From Astrocystis sublimbata (taxonomy: Eukaryota; Ascomycota; Sordariomycetes; Xylariales; Xylariaceae): a stretch of 64,000 nucleotides of DNA. The notes under the pieces are model-generated. The model searched no databases and was not told where the DNA came from. It saw only the letters and a list, made by a program, of their open reading frames with translations. Positions 12,311-22,698 of this stretch are shown piece after piece (the stretch's first letter is position 1; each line of letters starts with the position of its first letter). The stretch is taken from contig JAJNNY010000008.1 in assembly GCA_022453515.1 (NCBI GenBank), positions 558,001-622,000 of the forward strand. Direction: 5' to 3'. The translations under genes were made by a program, and so were the position numbers.

Positions 12311-14324
12311 TGGTTTGGATGTTTACGCGGCAGAAGCCAAGAAGCCGATGGAGAAGAAAAAAAAGACAGACAGGAAGTGGACGACTGGATCGAGGCTGAC
12401 CATGTCTTATATAGCTGTTGCCTTCGAAACGTTCGTCGGCTAGACTCATCTCCCAGCTTTATGGCTGTGGCGCTTTTGCTTTTGATGCAGAAATTGCACC
12501 AAGCCCAATTGTACTGTACACTAATACGATTACAATGCCACCCTGCCGCTTGAAAAGGAGCATCAATCGCTGTAGCTTCCACATCTTCGGCGTGCTCATT
12601 TGACGTATAGAACTCCTTTGAGCTCGGTGTTCAGAGAACCTGCATGTATAATCGAGCTGCAAAGGATGAACAAGCGTGGGGAGCGATACCTTGCGTAAGT
12701 AATCCAAACCTCACCTTCAGAAGCAAACAGAAAGCAAACAGGAATCAAACGAAAATCAAACGCATGGAAACCTAATGGCATGTCCCTGCAACTTTCAACG
12801 TCTTTCTAAGCAATAATCCCACTCAACTTTGTACAGACAATTAGTAGGTGCCCGAGAACCACTAGGTAAAACCCGACTTGTTGGCAAGCTCTGCGTTTGG
12901 CGCTGTCGCTCGCACTGTCTGAGCCTCAGTCCCCTCTCATGTGGCTTTCTCCCCAGCACAGAAACGCTTGGATGTCGAGACGACTCAGTACCATCAAGAT
13001 AGGCATTACTGTCCCAGAACAGTTTGGAAGCTTCACCTGAGCAGTGCCGCTTTTAACTTGAGCTTGTACTGACCTTCAGTATCGCTCAGGCCAGACACAC
13101 CAGGGAGAGGGAAAAGGGACAAAAACCCGTGTTGTCCAAACGAATTTCCGACATGTCAATGGCAAGAATTGAAGCTTAACTCATTGACCACTACGTTTCA
13201 TATTCTTTGATCTTCACGAAACATGCAAGTAAACCTCAAGTTCAACCCTCTTCTTCTATATGTGCTGTGTACCGGTAATTATGGGAATTAGAACAATAGC
13301 GGTAAGCCACAATACAATTTCCGTCTTGCTCTGTGCAAAGCTGCAGGTGCCGTTTTAAATGGAACTTTCAAGGTTCATGGTTCTACATTTTACCGATTGC
13401 CAAGGCTGCAGCGAATTCGGATTAGCGCAATCGGCGCTTTTGTTCAGGCTCGGCTTAGGCTGTTGACTGCCGTAGCAGTGCGATACCCTATAGATGTTGG
13501 TGTCGCGTGGTGTTATTGGTGCTGGTGTTAATAGAACAGGACAGGACAGTCGATTTGAGCTTCGTGCGGAAGGACGGGCGGACGGACGGACAGGCGGATG
13601 GAGTAGACTGACTTGACTGACTAATAATAGGGGCTTCTGCTACGATTATTGATATATTATTACCATCTACCAACCTAAAAACCGCAGGGTTTTTTTTTTT
13701 TTTTTGCTTTGTTCCAGCATCGTCTTTAGTCTACCGTTTGCTGTTTGCTGTTTCCTGGCCAGGGTCACTTACAGGCAGGCAGACAGGCAGATAGACAGAC
13801 TTAGGCTCGTGCTAGAGCTCGAGCTTGGGCTATGGGGTATAGGTAGTGTAAAATAGGTAGAATAGGTAGAATAGGTGAAATAGACAGAGAGGGTAAGTAG
13901 GTGGTTACAAATTTGATCAATAGTATGACTGGTTCTTAAACATGGGCTGTTTCTTCGAAGTGGGATTTTTGAATATGAATGATGGAGATGGTAAAGTGGT
14001 TAGTATTTACGCATGTAAGCTGAACTAAACATACCAGATACAAAGGGCCGGCGAACCTGGAAGGACTACAGAAGGTTCCCGAGCCTGAGTCAAATTTGGA
14101 TAACGTGTTCCTCGAGGGTGATACCTTCGATAATATTTGCAGTTTGCCTCCGAGCCTAGCAAATTCGCTCGTAAGAGCAGCGAGGCCTCATCACACATTT
14201 ATTGACTTTAAGCAGATGAGACGCGGGAGTAATGACACGGGTAGTCATGGCGGAGCTTGGGGGATGATGGAAAATCCGAGGCTCTGAGAGAGACCTGTTC
14301 AAACGCGGACTCGGGGATAAAGCT
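12311..14324. other. Intergenic region with low-complexity tracts
   Basis: A 2-kb gap. It contains a 16-nt T tract (13690-13705), repeated AATAGGTAG units (13852-13876) and GACGGACGGACGG-type sequence near 13575. No gene is recognised. The frame of the next gene is open from 14268 (W-K-I-R), so that gene's coding may begin upstream of its first Met through an unseen exon. Confidence 0.5.
13852..13876. repeat. AATAGGTAG short tandem repeat
   Basis: About three tandem copies of a 9-bp AATAGGTAG unit in intergenic DNA, preceded by a 16-nt T tract at 13690-13705. Confidence 0.75.
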
Positions 14325-15257
14325 ATGCGGATATGCGGTCCCAATGGTCAGACCGGGAGCATATGGGTTCAGAACTACCCGGGTGCGACAAGCATTCTTC
14401 GCACAACCGCCAAGGCGTTTACAGTGGCGAAGCCGGGTGTGTGCGCCACCCTCGGCGTCGTCGGCCTCCTCAATCTCGACCCAAAAGTGGATTGGGTCGC
14501 TGAGCACGTCTTCGAGAAGCGTGAGTTCCGGGATGCGGTCGAGTGGATGGTTGCCGGCAAGACGGCTACGGGGACAGCTTTGACAGCAGGAGCATCCCCC
14601 CTTCGCGGAGTTTTCGACGCCAATGGCATTTTCCAAGAGAACTGGCCAACGGCCAATTTCCCATCTTTGACGGTGGTGAAAGGATGGGCAGGTAATATCA
14701 ACGACACCTTTACGGGACTCCTCGGACGCACGACAGATGCGGGCCTGAACAACGCAAATATCGTCAATCTCCAGGTGTGCGATGCCGATTTTAACCGGTA
14801 CAAAGAATATGCCGTAGCCGGTGCTGATTTCATCAGTCAAAAGGGCTGGACTGCGTACAACGCCTTGGAACGAGTTGGCATACTGTCAGACGTCGTCGAT
14901 AGTTTCAGCTACCGCGCTGAAAACGACGTTCCATCGTCGTACCAGAAGACGTATGCAGCATTGCTTCAGTTATGGGGCGACTTTGGCCGATATGCGGCAA
15001 CCAAGGGCATCAATTATGACTTTGCCAGCGCGTGGGAGCAAGTGGTTCCTGCGGTTTTGGAAAGTCAGGTCAGTGGTGCTCGCGTGGTATTTCAACATTA
15101 TCTTGACGGCGAGATTAATTTCTGGAAGTCGGCCGCTGCAGCCGCGACGTACTCGCCAGCCGTTGTTACGAATATGACCAATAGGCTGGCCATGTGGAAT
15201 ACGGACCTCAAAAACTTGATAACACTGCCTATTAGCAAGATGACAACCCTTCTCTGA
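14325..15257 (+). CDS. Hypothetical protein resembling the C-terminal region of a GH18 subgroup C chitinase; probable 5'-truncated remnant
   Basis: An open frame of 310 codons with coding-like composition. The segment VDWVAEHVFEKREFRDAVEW resembles the EHVLEKQ-type motif I associate with the region after the catalytic domain in large fungal class V (subgroup C) chitinases; a repeated pattern of aromatic and Gly residues follows. No GH18 catalytic motif (DGxDxDxE) and no signal peptide is present here or just upstream. The frame is open for about 19 codons before the first Met, so an upstream exon may be missing or lost. The 3' end overlaps the opposite-strand gene by 26 bp. Family assignment is tentative and from memory; the alternative is an independent lineage-specific protein. 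Confidence 0.5.
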   Translation: MRICGPNGQTGSIWVQNYPGATSILRTTAKAFTVAKPGVCATLGVVGLLNLDPKVDWVAEHVFEKREFRDAVEWMVAGKTATGTALTAGASPLRGVFDANGIFQENWPTANFPSLTVVKGWAGNINDTFTGLLGRTTDAGLNNANIVNLQVCDADFNRYKEYAVAGADFISQKGWTAYNALERVGILSDVVDSFSYRAENDVPSSYQKTYAALLQLWGDFGRYAATKGINYDFASAWEQVVPAVLESQVSGARVVFQHYLDGEINFWKSAAAAATYSPAVVTNMTNRLAMWNTDLKNLITLPISKMTTLL

Positions 15258-16278
15258 TCTTGCATCTCTTGGCCAGCCGAGCAGGTGTCGGACCCGTCGA
15301 CCACCAAATGTCATCGAAGTCGTCGCAATGTATCTCAATCTGCCCGCCCAACTCGTCACAACACCTCGTGTAGAACGTGAGTCTTGCCAGTGTCGTGATT
15401 TGCGAGTCGAGATGCCACCACAACTCGCTAGCCAGGGTTTCAATCGCGACTTTGAACATGGGCCTAAATCCGTCCCGCTCCTCATGCCCCTCTTCAAGAC
15501 CAGGATCAGGCTCACTGTGTGTATTGACAGCAACCAAGTACGGCGCATCTGCCCGCCACCATTTGGAGTCGGCAGTTGGTCTATGCGCAGCATCTAGGGT
15601 GAGAACCGAATCCACCGCCCCCGGTGTAGCGCATAAAAAGAGTTCCTGCGAGAGACCCGACGGCAGATCCGGCCTCAGCTCAGCATATTTCTGACGGAGC
15701 GCGTGCGGGTTCCCAAGAGCCCCGTCGTCTTGGATCCAGCGAATCTCCAACTTGGATCTCGCTTCTTCAAAGTGCGGGAACTCGGCCGCCCCGCTACTCT
15801 CGAGCTGGATATCGACGATTCTCCGCACCTCAGCCTCGAACTCGCCCCAGCGGGTCTCGCCGCCAGCGTGAAAGCCGACAAAGCCCCAGACCTGCCCCTT
15901 GCAACGCTCACTCCAATGTTTTAGCCAATTGGGCGGGAAGGGCATGCGCGAGGTCGGAGACGGTGCTGTCTTGTTCGTCGCCACTTCAAGCTGGTGGCCT
16001 CCATCGGCCTTGCGTTTCCTCTGCTGTTCTTCCTGGTACAACTGCTGCGCGAGCCGACCGACACCATCCTCGCCGAGCACCTCGCGGAGGCCGGCCTGCA
16101 TCTTGGCGAGCTCGCCTTCAGGCAGGGCATTAAGGTCTTGGATCGTAGCAGTGCGGAACTTGGCGAAAGACCATCCCTCGGGCCAGTAGGTGCTCGATGC
16201 GTCGGAGTACTGGGTCTCGGACGACGCCGGCGCCGGCGGTTCTGGTGCCGGCTGCTGGCTGAAATTGGGACGAGACAT
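15232..16278 (-). CDS. Conserved-looking hypothetical protein, 348 residues
   Basis: A single uninterrupted frame. Residues 1-30 are Pro/Gln/Ser-rich and look disordered; about residues 40-90 are helical and charged (ELAKMQAGLREVLGEDGVGR, QLYQEEQQRKRK). From about 110 on the sequence looks globular: many Trp residues, WGFVGFHAGGETRWGEFEAE, PYLVAVNTHSEP and FKVAIETLASELWWHLDSQI. No signal peptide, membrane helix or catalytic motif is recognised. It shares a 603-bp upstream region with the divergent ribosomal protein gene, and its stop overlaps the 3' end of the plus-strand neighbour. I do not recognise a function. Confidence 0.65.
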   Translation of the reverse strand: MSRPNFSQQPAPEPPAPASSETQYSDASSTYWPEGWSFAKFRTATIQDLNALPEGELAKMQAGLREVLGEDGVGRLAQQLYQEEQQRKRKADGGHQLEVATNKTAPSPTSRMPFPPNWLKHWSERCKGQVWGFVGFHAGGETRWGEFEAEVRRIVDIQLESSGAAEFPHFEEARSKLEIRWIQDDGALGNPHALRQKYAELRPDLPSGLSQELFLCATPGAVDSVLTLDAAHRPTADSKWWRADAPYLVAVNTHSEPDPGLEEGHEERDGFRPMFKVAIETLASELWWHLDSQITTLARLTFYTRCCDELGGQIEIHCDDFDDIWWSTGPTPARLAKRCKIREGLSSC

Positions 16279-16881
16279 TGCAGGATGAATGGGAGTTGGT
16301 CCGATCAGAAATACTAGAATATGCTAGGTTTGGAAATGGAGATGACAGAATGAAAACGGCCCGTGTTCCTCCAATGTGCAAAGCCCAGGCAGGCAGCCTT
16401 TACGTCCTCCAAGTTTGAAGCGAAAGCAGTGAGTGAGGGTGACTGTGAGACCCTAGCACTTAGATTGACAAGTCGGAAATCCGTTTTAAATGAAACGGTT
16501 ATCTTCCGGCTTTTTCGCCACAGGATTTACGGTAGGTACGTGATTTTATTCATCTGTAAAAATGGGTCTTGCTTAGGCCATGATCGGGGCATGCGGGGCT
16601 AAAAGCGGCACACTTTAAGCAGTTTGGCACTTGGTGGACACCTGCTGCAGCCTGACCGTACGACATTAGCCGCCCAGATCGGGCAAAAGCGGCGATTGCA
16701 CTAAGTCCGAGCACATCCCATCCCCCCTCCAAGAAAAAAGAGGCTCTCAGCTTCTCCACCAAGCCAAGATCTCACCTCCAGCCCATCCGTCCCCACAGCA
16801 ATCCCCAGTCGCACGACGACCCCAACACAAGCGATCGACAGATCAGTCTAGCCCGGCTAGAGCCACTTCTACGAACCTATC
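16279..16881. promoter_or_regulatory. Probable bidirectional promoter region
   Basis: 603 bp between divergent starts (hypothetical protein on minus, ribosomal protein S29 on plus). The 140 bp before the S29 ATG are C/T-rich with CCCAACAC- and CCATCC-like tracts, as is common for fungal ribosomal protein genes. No specific factor site is assigned. Confidence 0.4.
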
Positions 16882-17176
16882 ATGTCGCACGATTCAGTGT
16901 GGGCAAGCCGCCCTCGCAACTACGGCAAGGGCTCCCGCCAATGGTTCGTGCCTGGTGCCTTTGTCTCGGGAAATGCCAAGCTCGACCAGCTAACTGAATG
17001 TCGTCCACAGTCGCATGTGCACCAACCGCCACGGCTTGATCCGCAAGTACGGCCTCGACTTATGTCGCCAATGCTTCCGTGAGCAGGCGGGTCGCATTGG
17101 CTTTGTCAAGGTCCGTCTATTCGAGCACTACTTTGCCGGCCAAGTCTGACTTGATTGATTACTGTAGTACCAATGA
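16882..17176 (+). CDS. RPS29: 40S ribosomal protein S29 (uS14)
   Basis: Small zinc-binding protein of the 40S head. Three exons, 16882-16943, 17011-17110 and 17168-17176, encode 56 residues, exactly the usual size. The protein begins [20 protein letters not shown] and carries CX2C-X14-CX2C zinc ligands at C21, C24, C39 and C42, with the family-typical [17 protein letters not shown]. The first splice falls inside the codon for C21. The last exon is only 9 nt (Tyr-Gln-stop). All three parts are needed for a complete zinc finger and a terminus, so the model is strongly constrained. Too short and split to be visible as one open frame. Confidence 0.96.
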
Positions 17177-18233
17177 TCGCCCCACGCCTTGAACACCGAA
17201 GAAAATCGAAGCTTGCACAAAACATACATCACCCATCACTCATCGATGGATCCATAACTCACGTTCTCTGTCGCTTGAGAGCAACGCTTGCCATGCCGTG
17301 CCCATTGCACATGTCGGTGGAGGAAATACGAGAAAGAGAGCAGAGGCTAGTAAGCCAGGTAGTACCGAAGCAATACATTGGGTTGAGACAGCTAGTATTA
17401 TGATTATTACGTGACTCACGCTTTTCTCTCAAATGTACAATGTAGGTATGATGGGGCTTGTAAAGCCGAAGATAGTACTAAACACAGAATTCTTGCTCTA
17501 TCTCTTTAGCCCAGTGCCATATCTCCTGCAACTCGTGGAGCCGAAGTATCAGCACATTGTACTAGATACTACTCGGTCATTCGCAATGACTAGAAGAAGA
17601 AAAAAAGACTCTTTCGCTGGCTATGCTGTAGGATATCCATGCACACACGTTCTAAATACAATGCATCGAAGAAATCCATCTGTGGGTCACATACTCCTAA
17701 ACAAATAGATGGATAGACAGATTGAGATAGGCTTTTGGGGCATTTCCTCCGTTAACCACGCAACATTTAGAAAAGCCAACTTGATCGTGCAGGCCCAGCG
17801 ATTGATCTGGATTGCTGCGTCGCTCCAACGAGCGGCCAGCTGCTGAACTCGAACTGAGTACCGGTCGATATTTGATGGAGGTAGGTACAATAACGAGGCT
17901 GGCAGTCAACGGTCAGTGGTTATCTGGTGTGTTAAGGGTCAGGGTGACTTACCGACTCATAGTTGCTACCTTAGGCGTGTCTGTATTCAGATCCTATGGA
18001 AGTATTTCTGCGCATGTTGTGGGTGTTGTCTGTCGACACTCGTGGACGTTCGGAATAGGGCCGCGCTGCCTGGATCTTGTCCGTGCACATGCCTGTGATT
18101 TCGCTGAGCTTCCAGGTTGAGGCTCGGCGGGGTGGATATGCCGGCTTTAAGGATCTTCTGTAGGTTTGCGTTGAGCACGAAAGTTTTGCCGCACTCAGTC
18201 AACATAATTACTTGTTGATCCGTATGATCCCGG

Positions 18234-18560
18234 TCACGGTACCGCGTCGGGCTCAAACCCTCCCCTGAGATCAATATATTCTTGAGCAGGTTCTTGTCGC
18301 TTCCTCTCTTTCTTCTTCTGTCTCTCGACTTCGATCCTCGCCATGTCGGCCTCCAACAGTTTCTCGTCGTATAGGTTCGAGACGACCAGTTCCTGTCCTT
18401 GCTGCTCTTTCCCATTCGTCTCGGCGACGAACGCTTCCAGTCGCGTGAGGGAATGGAAGGTAATCCACGCAATGTCTGATCTGTGACCTTGCGCAACCCT
18501 GATCTCTCTCGTCTCTTCTAGTTTTCTATCTCGCGCCCGAGGAAAAACAACCGTGCTATG
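18234..18560 (-). pseudogene. Possible orphan coding exon or gene relic
   Basis: Directly after a possible acceptor (cttag) the minus strand is open for 108 codons with protein-like composition: VAQGHRSDIAWITFHSLTRL, then a charged helical stretch ARIEVERQKKKERKRQEPAQ, then EYIDLRGGFEPDAVP and a stop. There is no good start codon at the beginning and no obvious partner exon on either side. I do not recognise the family. It may be an exon of an unresolved gene, a decayed relic, or chance. Confidence 0.3.
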
Positions 18561-18623
18561 CTAAGGGTGGAGGTCATCGACTGGGGTAATGCGGTGCCAG
18601 CGTTGTGAGCTGCGCCGTTGCCT

Positions 18624-18647
18624 GGATGGGGATGGGGATGGGGATGG
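18624..18647. repeat. GGGGAT tandem repeat
   Basis: Four GGATGG/GGGGATG units in a row; the plus strand has three closely spaced GGGG runs plus flanking GG, compatible with G-quadruplex formation. Confidence 0.6.
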
Positions 18648-21362
18648 TGATAGTGTATGTCATTATGCTTGTAGCCTAAGGCTATGAGAGTGCTCCTCAG
18701 ACAGGGCAGGTTTCCCTTGTGTATTGATATTGAAAGTAGTCGATGAAACATTGTACTTTTTCATAAAATGCTGCAATATTGATGTTTCATCGACAGAGTC
18801 GTCTGTGATGAGGGAATTCGAATGTGCATAGCCAAATTGCTCGAGCTTACGGTCGTCTGGTATGTCCTGTTGGAGAGAAAGCGGTCAGCATTTACCTTCT
18901 TTGGGGACGTTTTGACGGCGAACCAAGAGTCTCAGGCTCTTATATAATCATGCAGCGTTAAAGAGCAGAAGGTTTGCTGAAATGGGAATCAAAGACTCAA
19001 GTATACTAACTGAATTGCATTCTGTATCCAGAGCCACAAAAGCCGATTTTGCAGCAATGGATTTGAAATCATGCCATGATTTGATTCGTTTGCTACAGTT
19101 GAAGCAGTCGGACTGTCCACAAGCGTTCTTTCCCCTTTTGCACATTTTGAACGTGAAGAAACAGATGCTGATATTGATACACTTCGAAAAATATAACGAT
19201 TATCGATGCATAATCATTCGATGTCGACCAGTGCCGTTATGTAGCGGGTGTCAGATGTCAGGAACGAGGAGGATAGATGTATCAGGTGATTTCGAGAAGT
19301 GTTTAGTCGGAAGCGAGAAAGGGGAGATATGGTATGTAGATGAAATGCCAGTATAGACATGATAGTGGAAATGTTTTTGGGGGATGCTGGGCATGGCTGA
19401 TGGAGCGGATGCTCTTTTATATATGAGCCATGACTGGACTTTTTAAGTTTGGACGAATGTATTACGCGTCTACGTATCGGAAAGGTGAGTTGCACGTATT
19501 TCTCGAAACACTTAGGGAAGCTTTAATGACGCCCTGCAATGGCCGGCATCCTCGGGTACCTTGCGGGCATATTGGCGAAATCATAGTACTTACTTGCAGG
19601 AGGACCTTCTTGGTACCAAATGCGTGTGGCTGCCATGAGGCAAGCTGGAAGTTAATTATATTGAATATCCACATGCCTTGTTGATCGTCAGTGACGATGG
19701 TTTGATGAAGCTGCAGACCATGTGATGCGTCGAGCAAGCTCAGGGGGCACGAAAAGCTTAAAGGCGTGGTTCCCTTGCGATTTATCAAAATAGGATACTC
19801 GTCGGCGAACTGATGCCATTACGTATGCTGTATTGATATTTTTTGCTGCTCATATAGACGTGGTAATCGAGCTATTGACTGTTGTACGATAGGGGGGAAA
19901 CAACGAGATATCCTATCAACAAGTAGGTAGAACGGCAACAAATAAACAGCCGTATAAATCAAGATATGATGATATCGACACGTTTTAACAACTATGTATA
20001 CACCATCGATCGATTCTATTGTGTACGAACAACTGTGTGCAAGGAAAGGGCAAGCGTCGTGCGCGCGCCAGACGTCTTGATAAGAGTTAAAACATTATAT
20101 ATCGACACGTTTGTTCTATACATCTAACTACTTTTGGAAGCCAGCAAGGTGAGGTGATACTCGCTCAAGTGCCCGACGGGTTCTCGCTATGGGGCTTTAC
20201 TGGTGCTGGCAGAATCGAAGGCTCCTTGGAAGGGTGGGAGCAGGTATGATACTGAAAGGAACGGCCATAGTGTCGAAGGCAGGAATGAACGTACGTGGTG
20301 CAGGAGTCCTGTGGGGAGATACGGAACCATGAAATTTGGCCTTTACTACCTAGGCAGGTAGGAAAGTAAAAGCAAGGGATGGAAGGGGCATAGCGAAGCC
20401 GAATCCTCAAAAGACGGACAGTGAGTGTTCTTGGATTACTTGATACATCGAAAGGAAGAGAACCAAAACAATTGGCGACATCTCCGCCATGATGTAGCAG
20501 CAGCATTAGCATAAGCATATCGGATGTCTACCATTTCATCGAGGAGGTGGCAGCCAATCGAAGCCAGGAGGTGGGAGAGCGGCATATTTGTATGATAAAC
20601 TTTTGAATTCCCAGTCCCATAAATACTGACGAGGAAGATGTCTCCAACTGTCAGTTGTATGAATAGGTAGATGCAGGCAGATATGACTTTTTCCCGTGCA
20701 ATAATAACGATCTTCTCCCAACCCATGGGAACCTAGAGGATCCCATGAGGTATTGAAGCCGGCCCGCCACAATCTTATTTCTGTAGCTCTACCTGATTGA
20801 GATAGATAGAGGCTGTAAAAGTGACCAGATACACCATTTGAGCCCCATAAACATAAGGTTGCTCCTGATGGACACCGAGCTTATGACTAACTGATCGGGT
20901 ATTGTTTTCCAGTGATGACAAGATGGCTGATAATCATGTCAGAGTAATTCCAACGTATCCATCACCATTCCAAGCACAAATCTTATAGAACCAGTGTCTA
21001 TACAACTAAACCCAACACTGTTAGATTATTTAGGTTGGTTCGGGTGGAAATCGACGATAGGGGGTTCACAAAAAACACGTGTATTGGATTTCCACCATCC
21101 GGCGAGCAAGAGTCAGCCACAAACTTTGGGCCCAGAGTCTCTATCTGCCGACTACATCATTATCCTTTCTGAAAATAATCGCTAGGGTGGGTACTCTGAA
21201 GAAGAAAAGCATATTTTAGAGCATGCTGGTAGATGACGTATTGATAGTAACTGGCACCGAGTGATGATGTATCAGTCTGGACAGGAAAGCTTCACGATTG
21301 AAATAGAGAGCCACAAGTGCCGCAAGGACACTAAGGTAGGTAGGTCCTTAGGGAGGTAGGGA

Positions 21363-21384
21363 GGCACGCAGGCACGCAGGCACG
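21363..21384. repeat. GGCACGCA tandem repeat
   Basis: Nearly three copies of an 8-bp GGCACGCA unit in intergenic DNA, next to GGTAGG-type motifs. Confidence 0.7.
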
Positions 21385-21599
21385 GACGGGTGTTGTCCGG
21401 TAAGACGCGTCCTTCCCGTCACGCCCTCCTGCTCAGCCTCCCCATTCACTACCCGTATAACCAACGACTAAACTTCACCCCATCTTGTTTACTCCGTTCA
21501 CTCTAAAGCTACCTAGGTACCTCCTGCCTCTGCCCCCCTCCACCCAGCTCCCAGCTACATAAGCATTAACAACCACCTGCTTTTCCAACAGTACCTGAA

Positions 21600-21818
21600 A
21601 CTTGGCTCAGTGGGTTAGAGAGTTGGCCACTCCCAATGATACTCCCGCAAGGCCTCAGGTTCAGATCCGGCCCTTGGCGCAAAAGTTGAGCAAAAGACAA
21701 GCCAAGATACAAGGTCGCGAATAAGTACCCAATTGTAAACCCGAAAGGGGGCGCGCTGCAGCTTAGGCACTGAGAGATCTAAGGCAGGGCGTGAGGAGGG
21801 ATCCTTTTTTCTTTTTTT
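21600..21818 (+). mobile_element. tRNA-derived SINE-like / degenerate Pol III element
   Basis: A box A-like sequence TGGCTCAGTGG at 21603-21613 (consensus TRGYNNANNNG) is followed 45 nt later by a box B-like GGTTCAGATCC at 21658-21668 (two differences from GGTTCGAATCC). The stretch between resembles a mutated tRNA-Ile-type body, but the acceptor, anticodon and T stems do not pair, so this is not a functional tRNA. T runs at 21805-21818 could end a Pol III transcript of about 215 nt. The arrangement fits a tRNA-headed SINE or tRNA pseudogene. Element ends and target-site duplications were not identified. Confidence 0.4.
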
Positions 21819-22698
21819 CCCCTTCTCCTTTTTTTGTCTTTCTCGTATTCTTCGTCTGCTGTTGCTAATGATTTGTGTCATCTGTAGAAACTGCCTAACT
21901 GAACACACACATCCACATCCCAATCAAAGGTCTGCCATACTATATGCTAGCACTACCTGGTTGGCTTACCCTCCCTACCTTCGCTTTTCTTAATGTACTG
22001 AAGGCATAGAGAGAAAAGTCCCACTGTGAGTCGTGGTTGTGTATACTTACATCCATACTATCTGCATCGTCACTTGTATTCGTCATCAGCTTGTCGGCCA
22101 ATGAGCCAGGTAGCAAAAAACGTCACGATATCTACCGCACAGCAACCCCATCACAACGCTATGGTCCAGGTCAATTGACGAAGAGTATTTGATTTTCATT
22201 ACATTCATCTACAACATCTACCGAACCTTATCCCCCTTGTTAAAAGAACAACGCCACATGCCCCAATCCTACAACTACAACGCCCATTGCGAAGTAATGG
22301 GAAAGAAAAGTGTTACGTCATACGCATAAAAGAAGGTACCGTAAACCGTTGCTCTCAACGGTGGCGTGTACTGCAAATATTTGTTGTTTTCCTCAGCCGA
22401 TCAGGACGGGGTCCGGATGAGCATACATGAAACTCCCAATAGTAAGAAATGCCATGTCCGAGAAACCGAGGCTCGCAATGCCGAAAACAAAAGAATGTGC
22501 GAAAGCAAATAATTACTATAGTATGGGTATGGGTATAGCGCGATAAGAAAGACATACAAAGCACATGGTTGTTGGGCAGTGGTTCGCCAACTGTCGTGAT
22601 TGATTTGCCCGCTGCAATCGATTAGTGGTGGTGTTGTGTTTGACATCCACATGTGTGAGTTAAGAGTACGAAAAGAGACATGGACGCCCCAGACAGTC

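Larger units (their letters stand above)
17177..22698. other. Gene-poor region
   Basis: 5.5 kb without a convincing gene. It contains a possible orphan exon on the minus strand (18234-18560), a G-rich GGGGAT repeat (18624-18647), a Pol III/SINE-like element (about 21600-21818), a GGCACGCA repeat (21363-21384) and TACCTAGGTACC-type palindromes (21333-21346, 21510-21521). Base composition is more AT-rich than the flanking genes. Other open frames are short and unrecognised. Confidence 0.5.

Noticed and set aside
21600..21672. Functional tRNA gene
   Set aside because: A- and B-box-like motifs are present, but acceptor, anticodon and T stems do not pair, so it is treated as a SINE or pseudogene head.
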